A stretch of DNA of 64,000 nucleotides, taken from positions 1 through 64,000 of the forward strand of contig JANQQK010000014.1 of assembly GCA_028289375.1 (NCBI GenBank). Reading direction: 5' to 3'. A model generated the notes under the pieces. The model made no database searches, had not been told where the DNA came from, and worked only from the letters and a program-made list of their open reading frames with translations. This document shows, in pieces, positions 7,661 to 15,539 of the stretch; the first letter of the stretch is position 1; each line of letters starts with the position of its first letter. The translations under genes were made by a program, and so were the position numbers. The DNA comes from Phycisphaerae bacterium. GTDB lineage: Bacteria > Planctomycetota > Phycisphaerae > UBA1845.

Positions 7661-8104
7661 ATGGAAGCGCTTCCGAAACGCCCTCGATCCAAGCTGAAGT
7701 GGGTGTTCCTCGTTGGGAGCGTCACAATTGCTGCGGGAATGGTGGGGACGCTGTTTGCCAGTCTCTCATGGACCTGCACGTATCCGGGGATACGTCACAT
7801 GGGTGCTGTCACCAGCGGGTCAATTTTAGCGGTGCACATACCCGAAGGGGTACAGGGGGTTGCACGGTTCGGCCTCGAGTCGCGCAAGTCCACCTGGAGG
7901 TGGGCCCCGCGGTACAACAGCTGGAATGGTCGCTGGCTCGGTCTCGTCCTGCCCCTCTGGTGTCCTTTGCTCCCCACTGCATTGACAACGGTGTGGCTGT
8001 TCCGTCGCGACAGGCGACATCCACCTGGTCACTGCCCCGGCTGCGGGTACGACCTGACCGCGAACACGACCGGGCGATGTCCGGAGTGCGGACAGGTCAC
8101 GTAG
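7661..8104 (+). CDS. membrane-anchored zinc-ribbon protein, tandem copy 2
   Basis: A 147-residue paralogue of the upstream gene. N-terminal MEALPKR and the C-terminal CPGCGYDLTANTTGRCPECG are nearly unchanged, while the roughly 70-residue extracytoplasmic middle differs strongly (LEVGP-type sequence replaced by a Trp-rich WRWAPRYNSWNGRW). Two membrane segments bracket that middle. The same extended -10 box lies 7 bases before the start. The pattern of constant ends and variable middle suggests diversifying selection or shuffling of the exposed domain; that is inference. Confidence 0.7.
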   Translation: MEALPKRPRSKLKWVFLVGSVTIAAGMVGTLFASLSWTCTYPGIRHMGAVTSGSILAVHIPEGVQGVARFGLESRKSTWRWAPRYNSWNGRWLGLVLPLWCPLLPTALTTVWLFRRDRRHPPGHCPGCGYDLTANTTGRCPECGQVT

Positions 8105-8124
8105 GAATCACATCGCCGGTCAGG

Positions 8125-8140
8125 TGGTATACTGAAAGTC
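8125..8140 (+). promoter_or_regulatory. extended -10 promoter of copy 3
   Basis: TG at 8125-8126 and TATACT at 8128-8133, then 7 bases (GAAAGTC) to the ATG. The spacing is identical to copies 1 and 2 although the 7 bases differ, which argues that the distance is what matters. Confidence 0.55.
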
Positions 8141-8584
8141 ATGGAAGCACTTCCGAAACGCCGTCGTTCCAAACTGAAGTGGGTGTTCCTTGTCGTGAGC
8201 CTCGTGATTGCTGCAGGGATGGTTACCACGCTGTTCGGCATTATCTATTGGAATGTCGGGCTCGGGAAACTGGCATATTCTGGAGAGATCCAGAGTGGAT
8301 GCTTCGTGATTTGGTATCACGGAGCTTCCCGCGAGACGTTCATCTGGAACTTCAGTCCTACCCCGACTATGTGGGAGTGGTGGCCTCGTTATCGCATCAG
8401 CATGAAGCTGGTTGTTCCACTTTGGTGCCCCTTTCTTCTCTCTGCAGTGACGACGGCGTGGCTCTTCTATCGCGACAGGCGACGTCCACCCGGCCATTGC
8501 CAGAACTGCGGTTACGACATGACCGCGAACACGACCGGCCGATGTCCGGAGTGCGGGCAGGTCGCTCCAAAAACAGTCCAGTAG
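8141..8584 (+). CDS. membrane-anchored zinc-ribbon protein, tandem copy 3
   Basis: A 147-residue third copy. It keeps the MEALPKRRRSKLKWVFL start, two membrane segments and the zinc ribbon CQNCGYDMTANTTGRCPECG; the exposed middle is again different (YWNVGLGKLAYSGEIQ and onward). A few residues (APKTVQ) extend the C-terminus beyond the other copies. Related ribbons occur elsewhere in this window (35,489-35,983 and inside the membrane protein at 41,573-43,033), so the family is chromosomal as well as element-borne. Confidence 0.7.
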   Translation: MEALPKRRRSKLKWVFLVVSLVIAAGMVTTLFGIIYWNVGLGKLAYSGEIQSGCFVIWYHGASRETFIWNFSPTPTMWEWWPRYRISMKLVVPLWCPFLLSAVTTAWLFYRDRRRPPGHCQNCGYDMTANTTGRCPECGQVAPKTVQ

Positions 8585-8645
8585 CACAAACCAGCTTACG
8601 TCTATCCCACTCTGTCGGCCGCACTGCACCGCAGGAGCCCACGAC

Positions 8646-9092
8646 ATGACTGAATCACGACTCTTGCGCATTCAGGAATGGGTCAGGAACAACGGCCTCG
8701 AGCTGGCGGTACACGGTACCTCGTTCCGGCGAGCAGCCAAACAGGCATCGGCGGAGCTGAAGCTGCGTGTGTCACGTCAGTACCTGAGCACGAAAGCGAA
8801 GGAGCTGCGAAGTCCCTGGCGTGGTGTTGAGCCGCCGATCTCCTTCTTCGCGACGCCACTTTCGAGCGCCGAGTGGGATCGAGCCATCATCGCGGTGTGG
8901 GAGTTCCGCACCTCCTACACGAATCGCTGGATGCGCGTCACGTTCCTGCAGCGCATCATGCGACGCGAGGGATACGTGGTGGATTTCAATGCCGCCATGG
9001 AATCCGCACGTCATCTTCGGTTGCGCGGTGTGAGAACCAAGGGCACGGAGCCAGGCGACGCGGAAATCACGTGGGAGCCTCGCGATGAGTGA
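8646..9092 (+). CDS. hypothetical protein, possibly DNA-binding
   Basis: A 148-residue basic protein. Residues 20-55 (FRRAAKQASAELKLRVSRQYLSTKAKEL) are helical and could hold an HTH; the rest is unassigned. The ATG at 8646 follows a weak purine stretch. It lies 61 bases after the third zinc-ribbon copy and its stop overlaps a tiny frame starting at 9085. Confidence 0.5.
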   Translation: MTESRLLRIQEWVRNNGLELAVHGTSFRRAAKQASAELKLRVSRQYLSTKAKELRSPWRGVEPPISFFATPLSSAEWDRAIIAVWEFRTSYTNRWMRVTFLQRIMRREGYVVDFNAAMESARHLRLRGVRTKGTEPGDAEITWEPRDE

Positions 9093-9147
9093 ATACCGCG
9101 GTGCATGGGGCGTCGACGACAACGGAGAGTTCGTTCAGTGGATCTAA
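9085..9147 (+). CDS. 20-residue frame, doubtful
   Basis: An ATG at 9085 overlaps the end of the preceding gene and gives a 20-residue acidic peptide ending at TAA 9147, just before the secreted protein at 9162. The GGAAGGG that follows would serve the next gene. It is reported only because the overlap style matches its neighbours; it may be chance. Confidence 0.2.
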   Translation: MSEYRGAWGVDDNGEFVQWI

Positions 9148-9161
9148 GGAAGGGAATCACG

Positions 9162-10346
9162 ATGACCAAATGGAAGCTACTTGGAGCTGTTGCCGCCTTA
9201 CTCGCTGCCTTGCCCGTCCAGGCTGAGCCCTGGGTCGGCGTCTGGACTGGGATGACGCTCAACTACGTCAACGGCGAGAACTGCCGGCCGGCCGACAACG
9301 ACCTCGGCATGGTGTGCGACATCTACCCCACCGACGTCATCGTCCAAGGCTCCGATCGCCAGCTCGTCTACGTCGTCTCGACGTTCTACACCGGCATCCA
9401 GTTCAACGATGCCGTCGCGTTTCTCGAGGCCGTTAAAGCCCGTGGACGCGGCGACAAGGTGCTCTTCCTGACGAACTGGAACAACCCGCGCCTGCAACGT
9501 GAGATCACAAGGCCCTACCGCCCCAATGGCGAAACCTGGTCGGACGTCCCGGATCCCGGTGACCGGCAGTGGTGGTACGAACGGGTGGAGCTGCCCTTCC
9601 GGCGCGTCGCGGCCCTTGCCGAGTGGTTCCCCGATACCGTGTTGGGCATGGGCGTCGACTTCGAGATGTACTTCTCGCAGCCAGGCTCGCCGCACAAGTT
9701 CTATCGGCCGCACACCGGGACGCATCGCTGCCTGCCGTGGTTGCGGAAGGCGATGGAAGCCGTCAAGGAGTTTTCGCCCGACCTGGTATTCGCCATCGTC
9801 AACGCCGACGTCGGTGAAGCCCGCATCTACAAGATGCTGCACATCTTCTCTGATTTGTCGTTGTCGGAGCGGTACTACACGTTCGCCTACCTCGATCACG
9901 AGACGTGCGGTGGCCATCGACAGCCGGTGATGCGGCACATCGAGAAATGGGAAGGCCTCTCCATCGTCGACGGACAGATGGTCATGGGCCTGCACGTCAC
10001 GCGAATGGACTTCCTCGGCACCGATCGTGGCTACCACGACGTGCCGGGCATGCATCCGATCGTCCGCGTGCACATGCAGACGTTCCTCGAGCAGGACGTG
10101 CCGATCTTCATCTACACCGGCAAACGTTTCAGGAAGAATCCCATCTGGGGCAGCGTCGGCCTGGAGGCCTCGCTACGTGAGCTGAAGTTGGGCGCGACGA
10201 CGCCCCTCCACGATCGGTACGGGCGATACGTTGATCGCTATTCCTCGATGACCCGCAAGTGCAACGGTGTGCAGCAGCTGCTTCAGGTCCAGGACGTTGA
10301 ACCTGGCAGCGGGATTCGTGTTCCGAGATCGAGGGCGCGAAGGTGA
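9162..10346 (+). CDS. secreted protein, possible TIM-barrel hydrolase
   Basis: A 394-residue protein with a clear signal peptide (MTKWKLLGAVAALLAALPVQA, cleavage before EPW). The ATG at 9162 is preceded by GGAAGGGAATC; a longer frame from 9105 would bury the signal peptide and is rejected. Alternating strand/helix text with motifs such as GMGVDFEMYF and ending VLFLTNW suggests a TIM-barrel of the glycosidase type, with the Asp/Glu pair in DFE as candidate catalytic residues. This is inference; no family is recognised. A signal peptide on an element-borne gene suggests a wall- or polysaccharide-acting cargo protein. Confidence 0.65.
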   Translation: MTKWKLLGAVAALLAALPVQAEPWVGVWTGMTLNYVNGENCRPADNDLGMVCDIYPTDVIVQGSDRQLVYVVSTFYTGIQFNDAVAFLEAVKARGRGDKVLFLTNWNNPRLQREITRPYRPNGETWSDVPDPGDRQWWYERVELPFRRVAALAEWFPDTVLGMGVDFEMYFSQPGSPHKFYRPHTGTHRCLPWLRKAMEAVKEFSPDLVFAIVNADVGEARIYKMLHIFSDLSLSERYYTFAYLDHETCGGHRQPVMRHIEKWEGLSIVDGQMVMGLHVTRMDFLGTDRGYHDVPGMHPIVRVHMQTFLEQDVPIFIYTGKRFRKNPIWGSVGLEASLRELKLGATTPLHDRYGRYVDRYSSMTRKCNGVQQLLQVQDVEPGSGIRVPRSRARR

Positions 10347-10361
10347 TTGAAAGGGTTTGAC

Positions 10362-10787
10362 GTGGCGAAGTACGCTTCCAAAACAAAGGTCCCTGTTTCT
10401 CGCTCGAAGGCCGAGCTCGAGCGACTCATGGAGAAGTACGGAGCGGACGCATTTGGCATCATGTCCGATAGCCGACAGGTCCAGATCGCATTCACATTCG
10501 ACGGTATCAACTGCGTGATCAGGATACCCCGCGTTGAGAATGCAGCGGATGATCGGCAGCAATGGCGTGCACTCGTGCTAGTCGTCAAAGCGAAACTCGA
10601 GGCGATTGAATGCGGATTCACGACATTCGAAGACGAGTTCCTTGCGACTGTTATCATGAAAAACGGCCAAACTGTAGGCGAGTACGCTCGCCCTCAACTC
10701 CAAGGACTATCGATGGGCGATTCGCTGCGACTACTGCCAGCACCTTCGGATCAGAGCACAACGAAGCATGAACGCAAGCGAGGATAG
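10362..10787 (+). CDS. hypothetical phage-type protein
   Basis: A 141-residue protein. I choose the GTG at 10362, which has GAAAGGG 8 bases upstream, over the TTG at 10347. The sequence (AFTFDGINCVIRIPRVE, then QQWRALVLVVKAKLEAIECGFTTFEDEFLATVIMKNGQTVGEY split over two blocks) resembles small phage proteins of unknown function. It precedes two other short genes with 3-base gaps, forming an operon that ends at the Xis-like gene. Confidence 0.55.
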   Translation: MAKYASKTKVPVSRSKAELERLMEKYGADAFGIMSDSRQVQIAFTFDGINCVIRIPRVENAADDRQQWRALVLVVKAKLEAIECGFTTFEDEFLATVIMKNGQTVGEYARPQLQGLSMGDSLRLLPAPSDQSTTKHERKRG

Positions 10788-10790
10788 CAA

Positions 10791-11009
10791 GTGAAGACGT
10801 ACGAAGAAAAATACAAAGAGCTCCGGAAGGACGTCGAGGCGTTCATCGAGGCGACCGACAAAGCTGCCGTCGTGAACATGCAGATCAGCGAGCTTGAGGA
10901 ATCGGAGTCCCCTGATCACCTGCTGAAAATACTCGAACAGCACCTGGATGACTCGCGGGCAGCACAAGAGCGTATGCGGACATTGCTCGATTTGCATGGG
11001 GATGTATGA
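10791..11009 (+). CDS. small coiled-coil protein
   Basis: A 72-residue, strongly charged and helical protein starting at GTG 10791, three bases after the previous stop. Heptad-like spacing runs through most of its length, so a coiled coil is likely. No function is assigned. It sits 3 bases before the TTG start of the Xis-like gene. Confidence 0.5.
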   Translation: MKTYEEKYKELRKDVEAFIEATDKAAVVNMQISELEESESPDHLLKILEQHLDDSRAAQERMRTLLDLHGDV

Positions 11010-11012
11010 CGC

Positions 11013-11501
11013 TTGAATCCCTTGACTGTGACAACTCGGCAGGCGGCCGAACTGCTCGGTGAGTGCGTGGACAGCACCGCCCGGCGGATCAAGCGCGGAC
11101 AGCTCAAGCGCGTTTCGCGGAATCGCGTCTCCTTGAGGTCCGTGTTGCTCGCTTGCGGAATCCCGGAAGAGGAAGCTTGTCGATTGCTTGCCTGGCATCT
11201 GAGCTCGGCATCAGATAGTGACCAGCTGTCACCGTCACACTCGAATGGCCAAGAAGACGCGAAGCCTCGGTCAAAGGGGCGCCGCCGATGTTCTGCAGAC
11301 GGCTCGAAGCGATCGCACGCAGGTCGCGAAAGAGCAGGTCTGGTAATCCGGCCTCAAGTCTGGCATCGTTCCACCACTTCCGATGATTCAAGTCGGGAAA
11401 GAGAAGCCCTCGCACGCCAGTTTCGTGAGCAATGTCGGAAAGGAGTGGGAGGAGGCGCGAAGAAACGGGGACGGCGATCTACTTCCCGGTCTTCTGCCTG
11501 A
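11013..11501 (+). CDS. Xis-like HTH protein, 3' part overlapping the recombinase antisense
   Basis: The first 60 residues (LTVTTRQAAELLGECVDSTARRIKRGQLKRV and onward) match the winged HTH layout of excisionase/HTH_17 proteins. The remaining 100 residues are Arg/Ser-rich and lie opposite the recombinase 3' end (11104-11415), so the C-terminal half may be a forced by-product of that overlap. The start is unclear: TTG 11013, TTG 11022 or GTG 11028. It would act as directionality factor or repressor for the adjacent recombinase. Convergent orientation makes each transcript antisense to the other. Confidence 0.5.
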   Translation: MNPLTVTTRQAAELLGECVDSTARRIKRGQLKRVSRNRVSLRSVLLACGIPEEEACRLLAWHLSSASDSDQLSPSHSNGQEDAKPRSKGRRRCSADGSKRSHAGRERAGLVIRPQVWHRSTTSDDSSREREALARQFREQCRKGVGGGAKKRGRRSTSRSSA

Positions 11502-12210
11502 CGATGGGAATGACCGCATGTTCGAAGTCAATATGAGCCGGTGTCATCATGGCCAACTTGCTGCGATCCAATCCAGTTGTCATCGCGAGCAGCACTGCCG
11601 CGCGGTATCGTTCATCGGGACACGCCTTAACCAGTGCCGCAAGCTGGGCCTCCGTCACTGGTGGACGCTCACGTGGAAGCGAACGCGGCTTGCTCGTCAG
11701 TCCGTCATTTGGATTGTGGTGGCAGTAGCCCTTTTGAATGCACCACTTGAAGAACTTGTTGAGGTTGCGGATGTGTTTGTTGACCGTCGACTCAGCCGAC
11801 TCTTTCATCCGCCACGATACGAACCGATCGAGATCCGATCCAGTGATCGCATGAACAGGCACATCGCCGGCCAAGCGACAGAGGAAGTTCAAGGCGACAC
11901 GATGTCCGCGTTGGGTATCTTCGCGCAATCCGGCGATGGAGGCGTTGAATTCTGCAGCGGCATCAGGCAGAAGTGTTTCGGTGACCTGGTCGAGATCACC
12001 AAGCTCGCGCTTGGCATTGTGTCGCCGCATAAAGAGGCGTGCATTCTTCAGCGTCGAGAAGCACCGGCTGTGGAGTGTTCGCTGCCCGTTGGTCCACACG
12101 TGCCAGTACACGTAGTAGCCAGGCAACTCTCGACCACGGTTGATGACCTTACCCGGCCGCGGCGGCTCGCGTTTGGCACCAGGAAGCCAAGCTTTCGGGG
12201 TACGTCCCAT
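11104..12210 (-). pseudogene. tyrosine recombinase (integrase) interrupted by one in-frame amber codon
   Basis: Residues 1-243 (12210 to 11482) cover the arm/core-binding and first catalytic part, ending VRQKTGK; a TAG at 11479-11481 follows; the same frame then continues IAVPVSSRL to a normal C-terminus with RDLRAIASS, LGHSSVTVTAGHY and the nucleophilic Tyr. No frameshift is needed: both parts share one frame, and QKTGK-x-IAVP is the standard joint. A single change from AAG, GAG or CAG would explain the TAG. The first catalytic Arg (usually TGLR) is Asp215 in TGLDR, and the HxxR box reads RDLR, so activity is doubtful even with readthrough. It lies next to tRNA-Leu and belongs to the mobile block. 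Confidence 0.8.
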
Positions 12211-12328
12211 TGGGGTAACGTACCTTAGTACGAGGCCGCGAAAAAGGCGGGGCCGAAATAAACAGCATGTTTATAGCATGTGCAAGGGTTCATCGAATCT
12301 TACATAAACCCTTTTCCGTAAAGCACTT

Positions 12329-12411
12329 GGGCGAGTGGCGGAATGGCAGACGCTGGGGCCTTAAAAGCCCCTGACCGAAAGGTCGTGCGGGTTCGAGTCC
12401 CGCCTCGCCCA
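12329..12411 (+). tRNA. tRNA-Leu(UAA)
   Basis: Acceptor stem GGGCGAG (12329-12335) pairs with CTCGCCC (12404-12410), discriminator A at 12411, no encoded CCA. The anticodon stem GGGGC/GCCCC holds the loop CTTAAAA, anticodon TAA at 12362-12364. A long variable arm and the T-loop GGTTCGAGTCCC are present, as for class II leucine tRNAs. Confidence 0.95.
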
Positions 12412-12456
12412 TTTGACCGTGGCAAGCCGCGGCCGAACCCCCGCCGTCTGAGTTCG

Positions 12457-13929
12457 TCAGCCGTGGATGCCTGCTCCGCGCTTCATATCGACACCGCCAT
12501 GACGGAAAATCGCCGTGGCAGCTGTCATCAGCAACAACACCATCACGATCGTCGACCACTGCGACAGCGTCGGCACTTCGACGACGCAGCCATAGGTTGC
12601 GACGCCAAGGCGGATTTCGCTGGGGCTTGGCGGCGGACGGCCGAATACGCCAAGTCCACCCACGCCGAGCGAACTGGTGATATCTGTCGGCCCATCGTTG
12701 GCGGCTGAAAAGGCGACTTCGCCAATCTTGACCCACGTCGGCTCGATGCCCTGCGGCGTGAAATTCGCACCGCCAAAGTTGGTAACCGTGCCGGCCACGT
12801 TGTCGAACGCCCCATCGGCAAGGGTACTGAAAAGCGTACTGTTCGTGAGCGACGTGACTTGCAGGATGGCTGGGTCGAAGTCGAGATCGACGAAGAAACC
12901 GGTGATGCCGGTGTTCACGTCGCCGATGTCGCTGGCCCATAGCTCAACGACGAAGTTTTCCGGGATTGGCGTCGTGTCGCACAACTGACCCGGCAAGCCG
13001 CTCGGATCGGTCGTTGTCTCAACGACGCTCGACGCAGCAAGCGGAATCAACTGCAGCTCGACATCCGTCGGGTCCACGCCGGCCGCGAACGCGACGGCGT
13101 TGGACAGAACAGCCGCGCCGTCCGTCGTCGCATCCCAGAACAGGCTGCTCACATCGTCGGACGGTGGGTAGATGCCAAGATCCACGCGCACACCAGCCAG
13201 ATCATCGCGGAATGCGATCAGCGGCGAGCTGTCACTCCAAGATGCCACCAGGGTGCCGCCGTTGAGCTGCGTCGTCGTGGGCCGGAAGCTCGACAATCCG
13301 CCGTCAAACTGACTTAAGCCTGCCGCCAAGGGATGAAGCGGCAATTGGACCGTGCCGAGCGTTGCTGCCCCGACCAGATTGCCCATCTGATCGTCGATGA
13401 CATCGTACCCGTCCGCCGCCCAACGCCCGCCCAGGAATCGATTCTGCACATCGCTGGTCGTCGCGAATACCGCCAGAACAACGCCGCCACCGTTGTCAAC
13501 GTAGTCGGCCAGGCGGTCACCGAGCAGAGCCGCGTCGTCAAAATCAAAGTTGCTCCAGACGATGACGGCGTCAAACATCGCCAACGTCGGGGCATCTGGG
13601 GTCTCAAGACCGGCATTGATGATGGAGACACTGTCAAATTGCCCGGAGGCGACGAGCTTGTCACGCGTGTCGGTGAAGAGCGCATCTGTGACATCGCCAG
13701 CGGCTGCAGCGACAATGGCAACGTCAACCGAGCCACCTGCGGCGGCTGGCACCTCGACGCCCATCACGCGCGTGAGACCATCCGGGTTTGACGTCCAACG
13801 CGATCCGTCCTCACCGATGCGATGATCACGCGCAGCGGCACCTGTCGCCGCCAACACTGCGAACACGCAGGCCATCGCCGCCATGCGCCGCGTCACGGAC
13901 CTACCGCGATTGTCGATTCGTTCATTCAT
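12457..13929 (-). CDS. exported IPTL-CTERM protein with cohesin-like domain
   Basis: A 490-residue exported protein. Start at Met 13929 (MNERIDNRG), followed by a signal peptide (ACVFAVLAATGAAA). Residues roughly 45-200 look like a ThuA/class-I-glutaminase-like or Rossmann-type fold (FDAVIVWSNFDFDD, NGGGVVLAVFAT), and about 325-440 like a cohesin-type beta domain (GFFVDLDFDPAILQVTSL). The C-terminus is a sorting tail: VPTLSQW, a hydrophobic helix, then basic residues, the IPTL-CTERM variant of exosortase-like signals. It lies 71 bases downstream of the DUF1501 gene and is probably the last gene of that operon. Function unknown. Confidence 0.75.
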   Translation of the reverse strand: MNERIDNRGRSVTRRMAAMACVFAVLAATGAAARDHRIGEDGSRWTSNPDGLTRVMGVEVPAAAGGSVDVAIVAAAAGDVTDALFTDTRDKLVASGQFDSVSIINAGLETPDAPTLAMFDAVIVWSNFDFDDAALLGDRLADYVDNGGGVVLAVFATTSDVQNRFLGGRWAADGYDVIDDQMGNLVGAATLGTVQLPLHPLAAGLSQFDGGLSSFRPTTTQLNGGTLVASWSDSSPLIAFRDDLAGVRVDLGIYPPSDDVSSLFWDATTDGAAVLSNAVAFAAGVDPTDVELQLIPLAASSVVETTTDPSGLPGQLCDTTPIPENFVVELWASDIGDVNTGITGFFVDLDFDPAILQVTSLTNSTLFSTLADGAFDNVAGTVTNFGGANFTPQGIEPTWVKIGEVAFSAANDGPTDITSSLGVGGLGVFGRPPPSPSEIRLGVATYGCVVEVPTLSQWSTIVMVLLLMTAATAIFRHGGVDMKRGAGIHG

Positions 13930-14000
13930 CTGCTTTTCCCCACTCCGTCCATTTGCTCGCGCGGTGCACACCTTCGTCGTGCAATCGCAGCCCTCGCGGA

Positions 14001-15485
14001 TCAACCCTCCGTGAAGATGTTCAGTTCATCCAGCACGGGCGGCGGTTGCTCGCCGGTCGTCTTGAAGATGAAGTCTGCGACCGTCGTTTGATCGACATGC
14101 ATGCGCTTGCGCAACAACTCGCCAAACACGGCACGATAATCGATCGTCGTGCGAATGGCGTCATGATCAATTGTCAGCTCCGGATTCAGACCAGGCCAAC
14201 CATCGGAACCGCCAACCTGCTCTTTGCAGTAAACACCGCCATTGATGTTACCGCCCATCGCCATCATCAGTCCGCCATTGCCGTGATCCGATCCGCCATT
14301 GGCATTCTCGTTGATCTGCCGACCGAACTCGCCCTGGTAAACCAGCGTGACGCGATGCCAGTAGTCCTGCAGGTCAATTCGGAACGCGGCGAGGTTCTGG
14401 CTGAGATCCTTGATCCGATTGTAATAGCCTCCGCCCTTGAATGGTCCAAGATTCGCGTGGTTGTCCCAGCCGGTGCGATCCGTGTAGACCACTTCAACGG
14501 GAACACCGCCGCGGATCAGGGCGGCTGCGTTCATCATGCGTTGGCCGAAGTCCGAGTTGGTGTATCGTGCGTCGGGGTGGGGCGCCACTTTCACCTGCGA
14601 AAGCAGATCGATGACCTCGAAGGCGTTCAGCACGCCGCCTTTCAATGGATCTTCAGTCTGAGCGGCATAGCGCGCCGAGAGGATCTTCGTGCGCTCGCTG
14701 GCCGACCCAGGATCACCCGGGAGGATGACCTCGTCCAACGCCTGAAACGCGAGCGTCTGCTCGGCAAAAGCCATCGACTTGGGAATCAACCGATTGGACG
14801 AAAACGCGGCGCCGCGCAATGGGCCACCCAATGATGGTGAGACCTGCAGATACCGCGACAGCCAACCCGTCAGTTCCGGTTCAGGCTGATTGGGCGTGCC
14901 ATACTCGATGAGCGCTTCGGCTTGAAAGTGCGATCGATTCGTATCAGGTGAGCCGGAGGCGGGAATGAACGCGACCTCGCCGGCCTGATACAGTTCGAAC
15001 AACGTGTTGCGATCTTCCGTGCCTTGATACTCGCGATCGTGATAAGCTTTGTTAATGCCAAAGGCGTCGTTGCCGGCGGCGCCGAGGTGCAGACAACGTC
15101 GTGCCTCGACGTCCGGATCCTTCGCGTCTGGCGGCAACAGGCCAATCGTGGGCCGCAAGCCGTCGGGGAAAAACTCGACGCCCGTGTCATACGGCGCCTG
15201 GTAAAGCCACGAATCTTCGTACGGCGGCGTGTTGCCCAGAAGATCCGGACCGCCCCGCAGGAAGCAAAAGACCAGCACGTCAGGCTGCTGCCCGCCGCGT
15301 TTCTTGCCATTGGCCAGTGAGATACGCGGCAACCACGCCGGTGCAAAGAGTGCACCGGCTGCGGCCATGCCTGAACGCTTGATGAACGATCGGCGGCTCA
15401 GCTCGCGATACTCCTGGCAGGCATTGCAATCGTCGTGGAACGGCTGGGAAGTCCCAGTTTCCTCTGACTGATGTCTGTCAACCAT
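14001..15485 (-). CDS. DUF1501 family Tat-exported protein
   Basis: A 494-residue DUF1501 protein (alkaline-phosphatase-like fold, sulfatase relatives). The N-terminus carries a twin-arginine signal, SRRSFIKR at residues 30-37 followed by a hydrophobic segment. Typical DUF1501 text is present: VLVFCFLRGGPD, GRQINENANGGSDHGNGG and the C-terminal region with DYRAVFGELL. Members are usually encoded beside DUF1800 proteins, as here (gap of 54 bases), and are thought to be exported; their biochemical role is not established. Confidence 0.9.
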   Translation of the reverse strand: MVDRHQSEETGTSQPFHDDCNACQEYRELSRRSFIKRSGMAAAGALFAPAWLPRISLANGKKRGGQQPDVLVFCFLRGGPDLLGNTPPYEDSWLYQAPYDTGVEFFPDGLRPTIGLLPPDAKDPDVEARRCLHLGAAGNDAFGINKAYHDREYQGTEDRNTLFELYQAGEVAFIPASGSPDTNRSHFQAEALIEYGTPNQPEPELTGWLSRYLQVSPSLGGPLRGAAFSSNRLIPKSMAFAEQTLAFQALDEVILPGDPGSASERTKILSARYAAQTEDPLKGGVLNAFEVIDLLSQVKVAPHPDARYTNSDFGQRMMNAAALIRGGVPVEVVYTDRTGWDNHANLGPFKGGGYYNRIKDLSQNLAAFRIDLQDYWHRVTLVYQGEFGRQINENANGGSDHGNGGLMMAMGGNINGGVYCKEQVGGSDGWPGLNPELTIDHDAIRTTIDYRAVFGELLRKRMHVDQTTVADFIFKTTGEQPPPVLDELNIFTEG

Positions 15486-15539
15486 TACTCATCCTCCGTC
15501 CTTTGGACCACCCCTCGCGGATTCTGTTCAACCATCCGA

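Larger units (their letters stand above)
7150..8584 (+). repeat. three tandem gene-sized units (495 and 480 bp periods)
   Basis: Starts at 7166, 7661 and 8141 give periods of 495 and 480 bases. Both ends of each unit are strongly conserved (upstream TGGTATACT box, MEALPKR start, and the zinc-ribbon 3' end) while the centre has diverged. The unit includes its own promoter-like box, so copies are independently expressed duplications. Confidence 0.85.
2772..12210. mobile_element. candidate integrative element (boundaries not defined)
   Basis: The block contains a tyrosine recombinase, an Xis-like HTH protein, a winged-helix replication-type protein with internal iteron-like repeats, a RusA resolvase and many short unrecognised genes with overlapping start and stop codons. 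The recombinase end lies about 120 bases from tRNA-Leu. No capsid, tail, terminase, portal or conjugation gene is recognisable, so it looks like a phage-derived or satellite-like remnant rather than a full prophage. I could not find a duplicated attachment site; the recombinase sits on the 5' side of the tRNA, which is not the usual arrangement. The left limit is set at the first gene of this style and could be further left. Confidence 0.4.

Noticed and set aside
7081..8649. 522-codon frame running through the three tandem zinc-ribbon genes
   Set aside because: It is a different frame kept open because the repeat periods (495 and 480) are multiples of three; its product is Arg/Ser/Pro-rich and resembles nothing, while the other frame gives three clean paralogues with promoters and a zinc ribbon.
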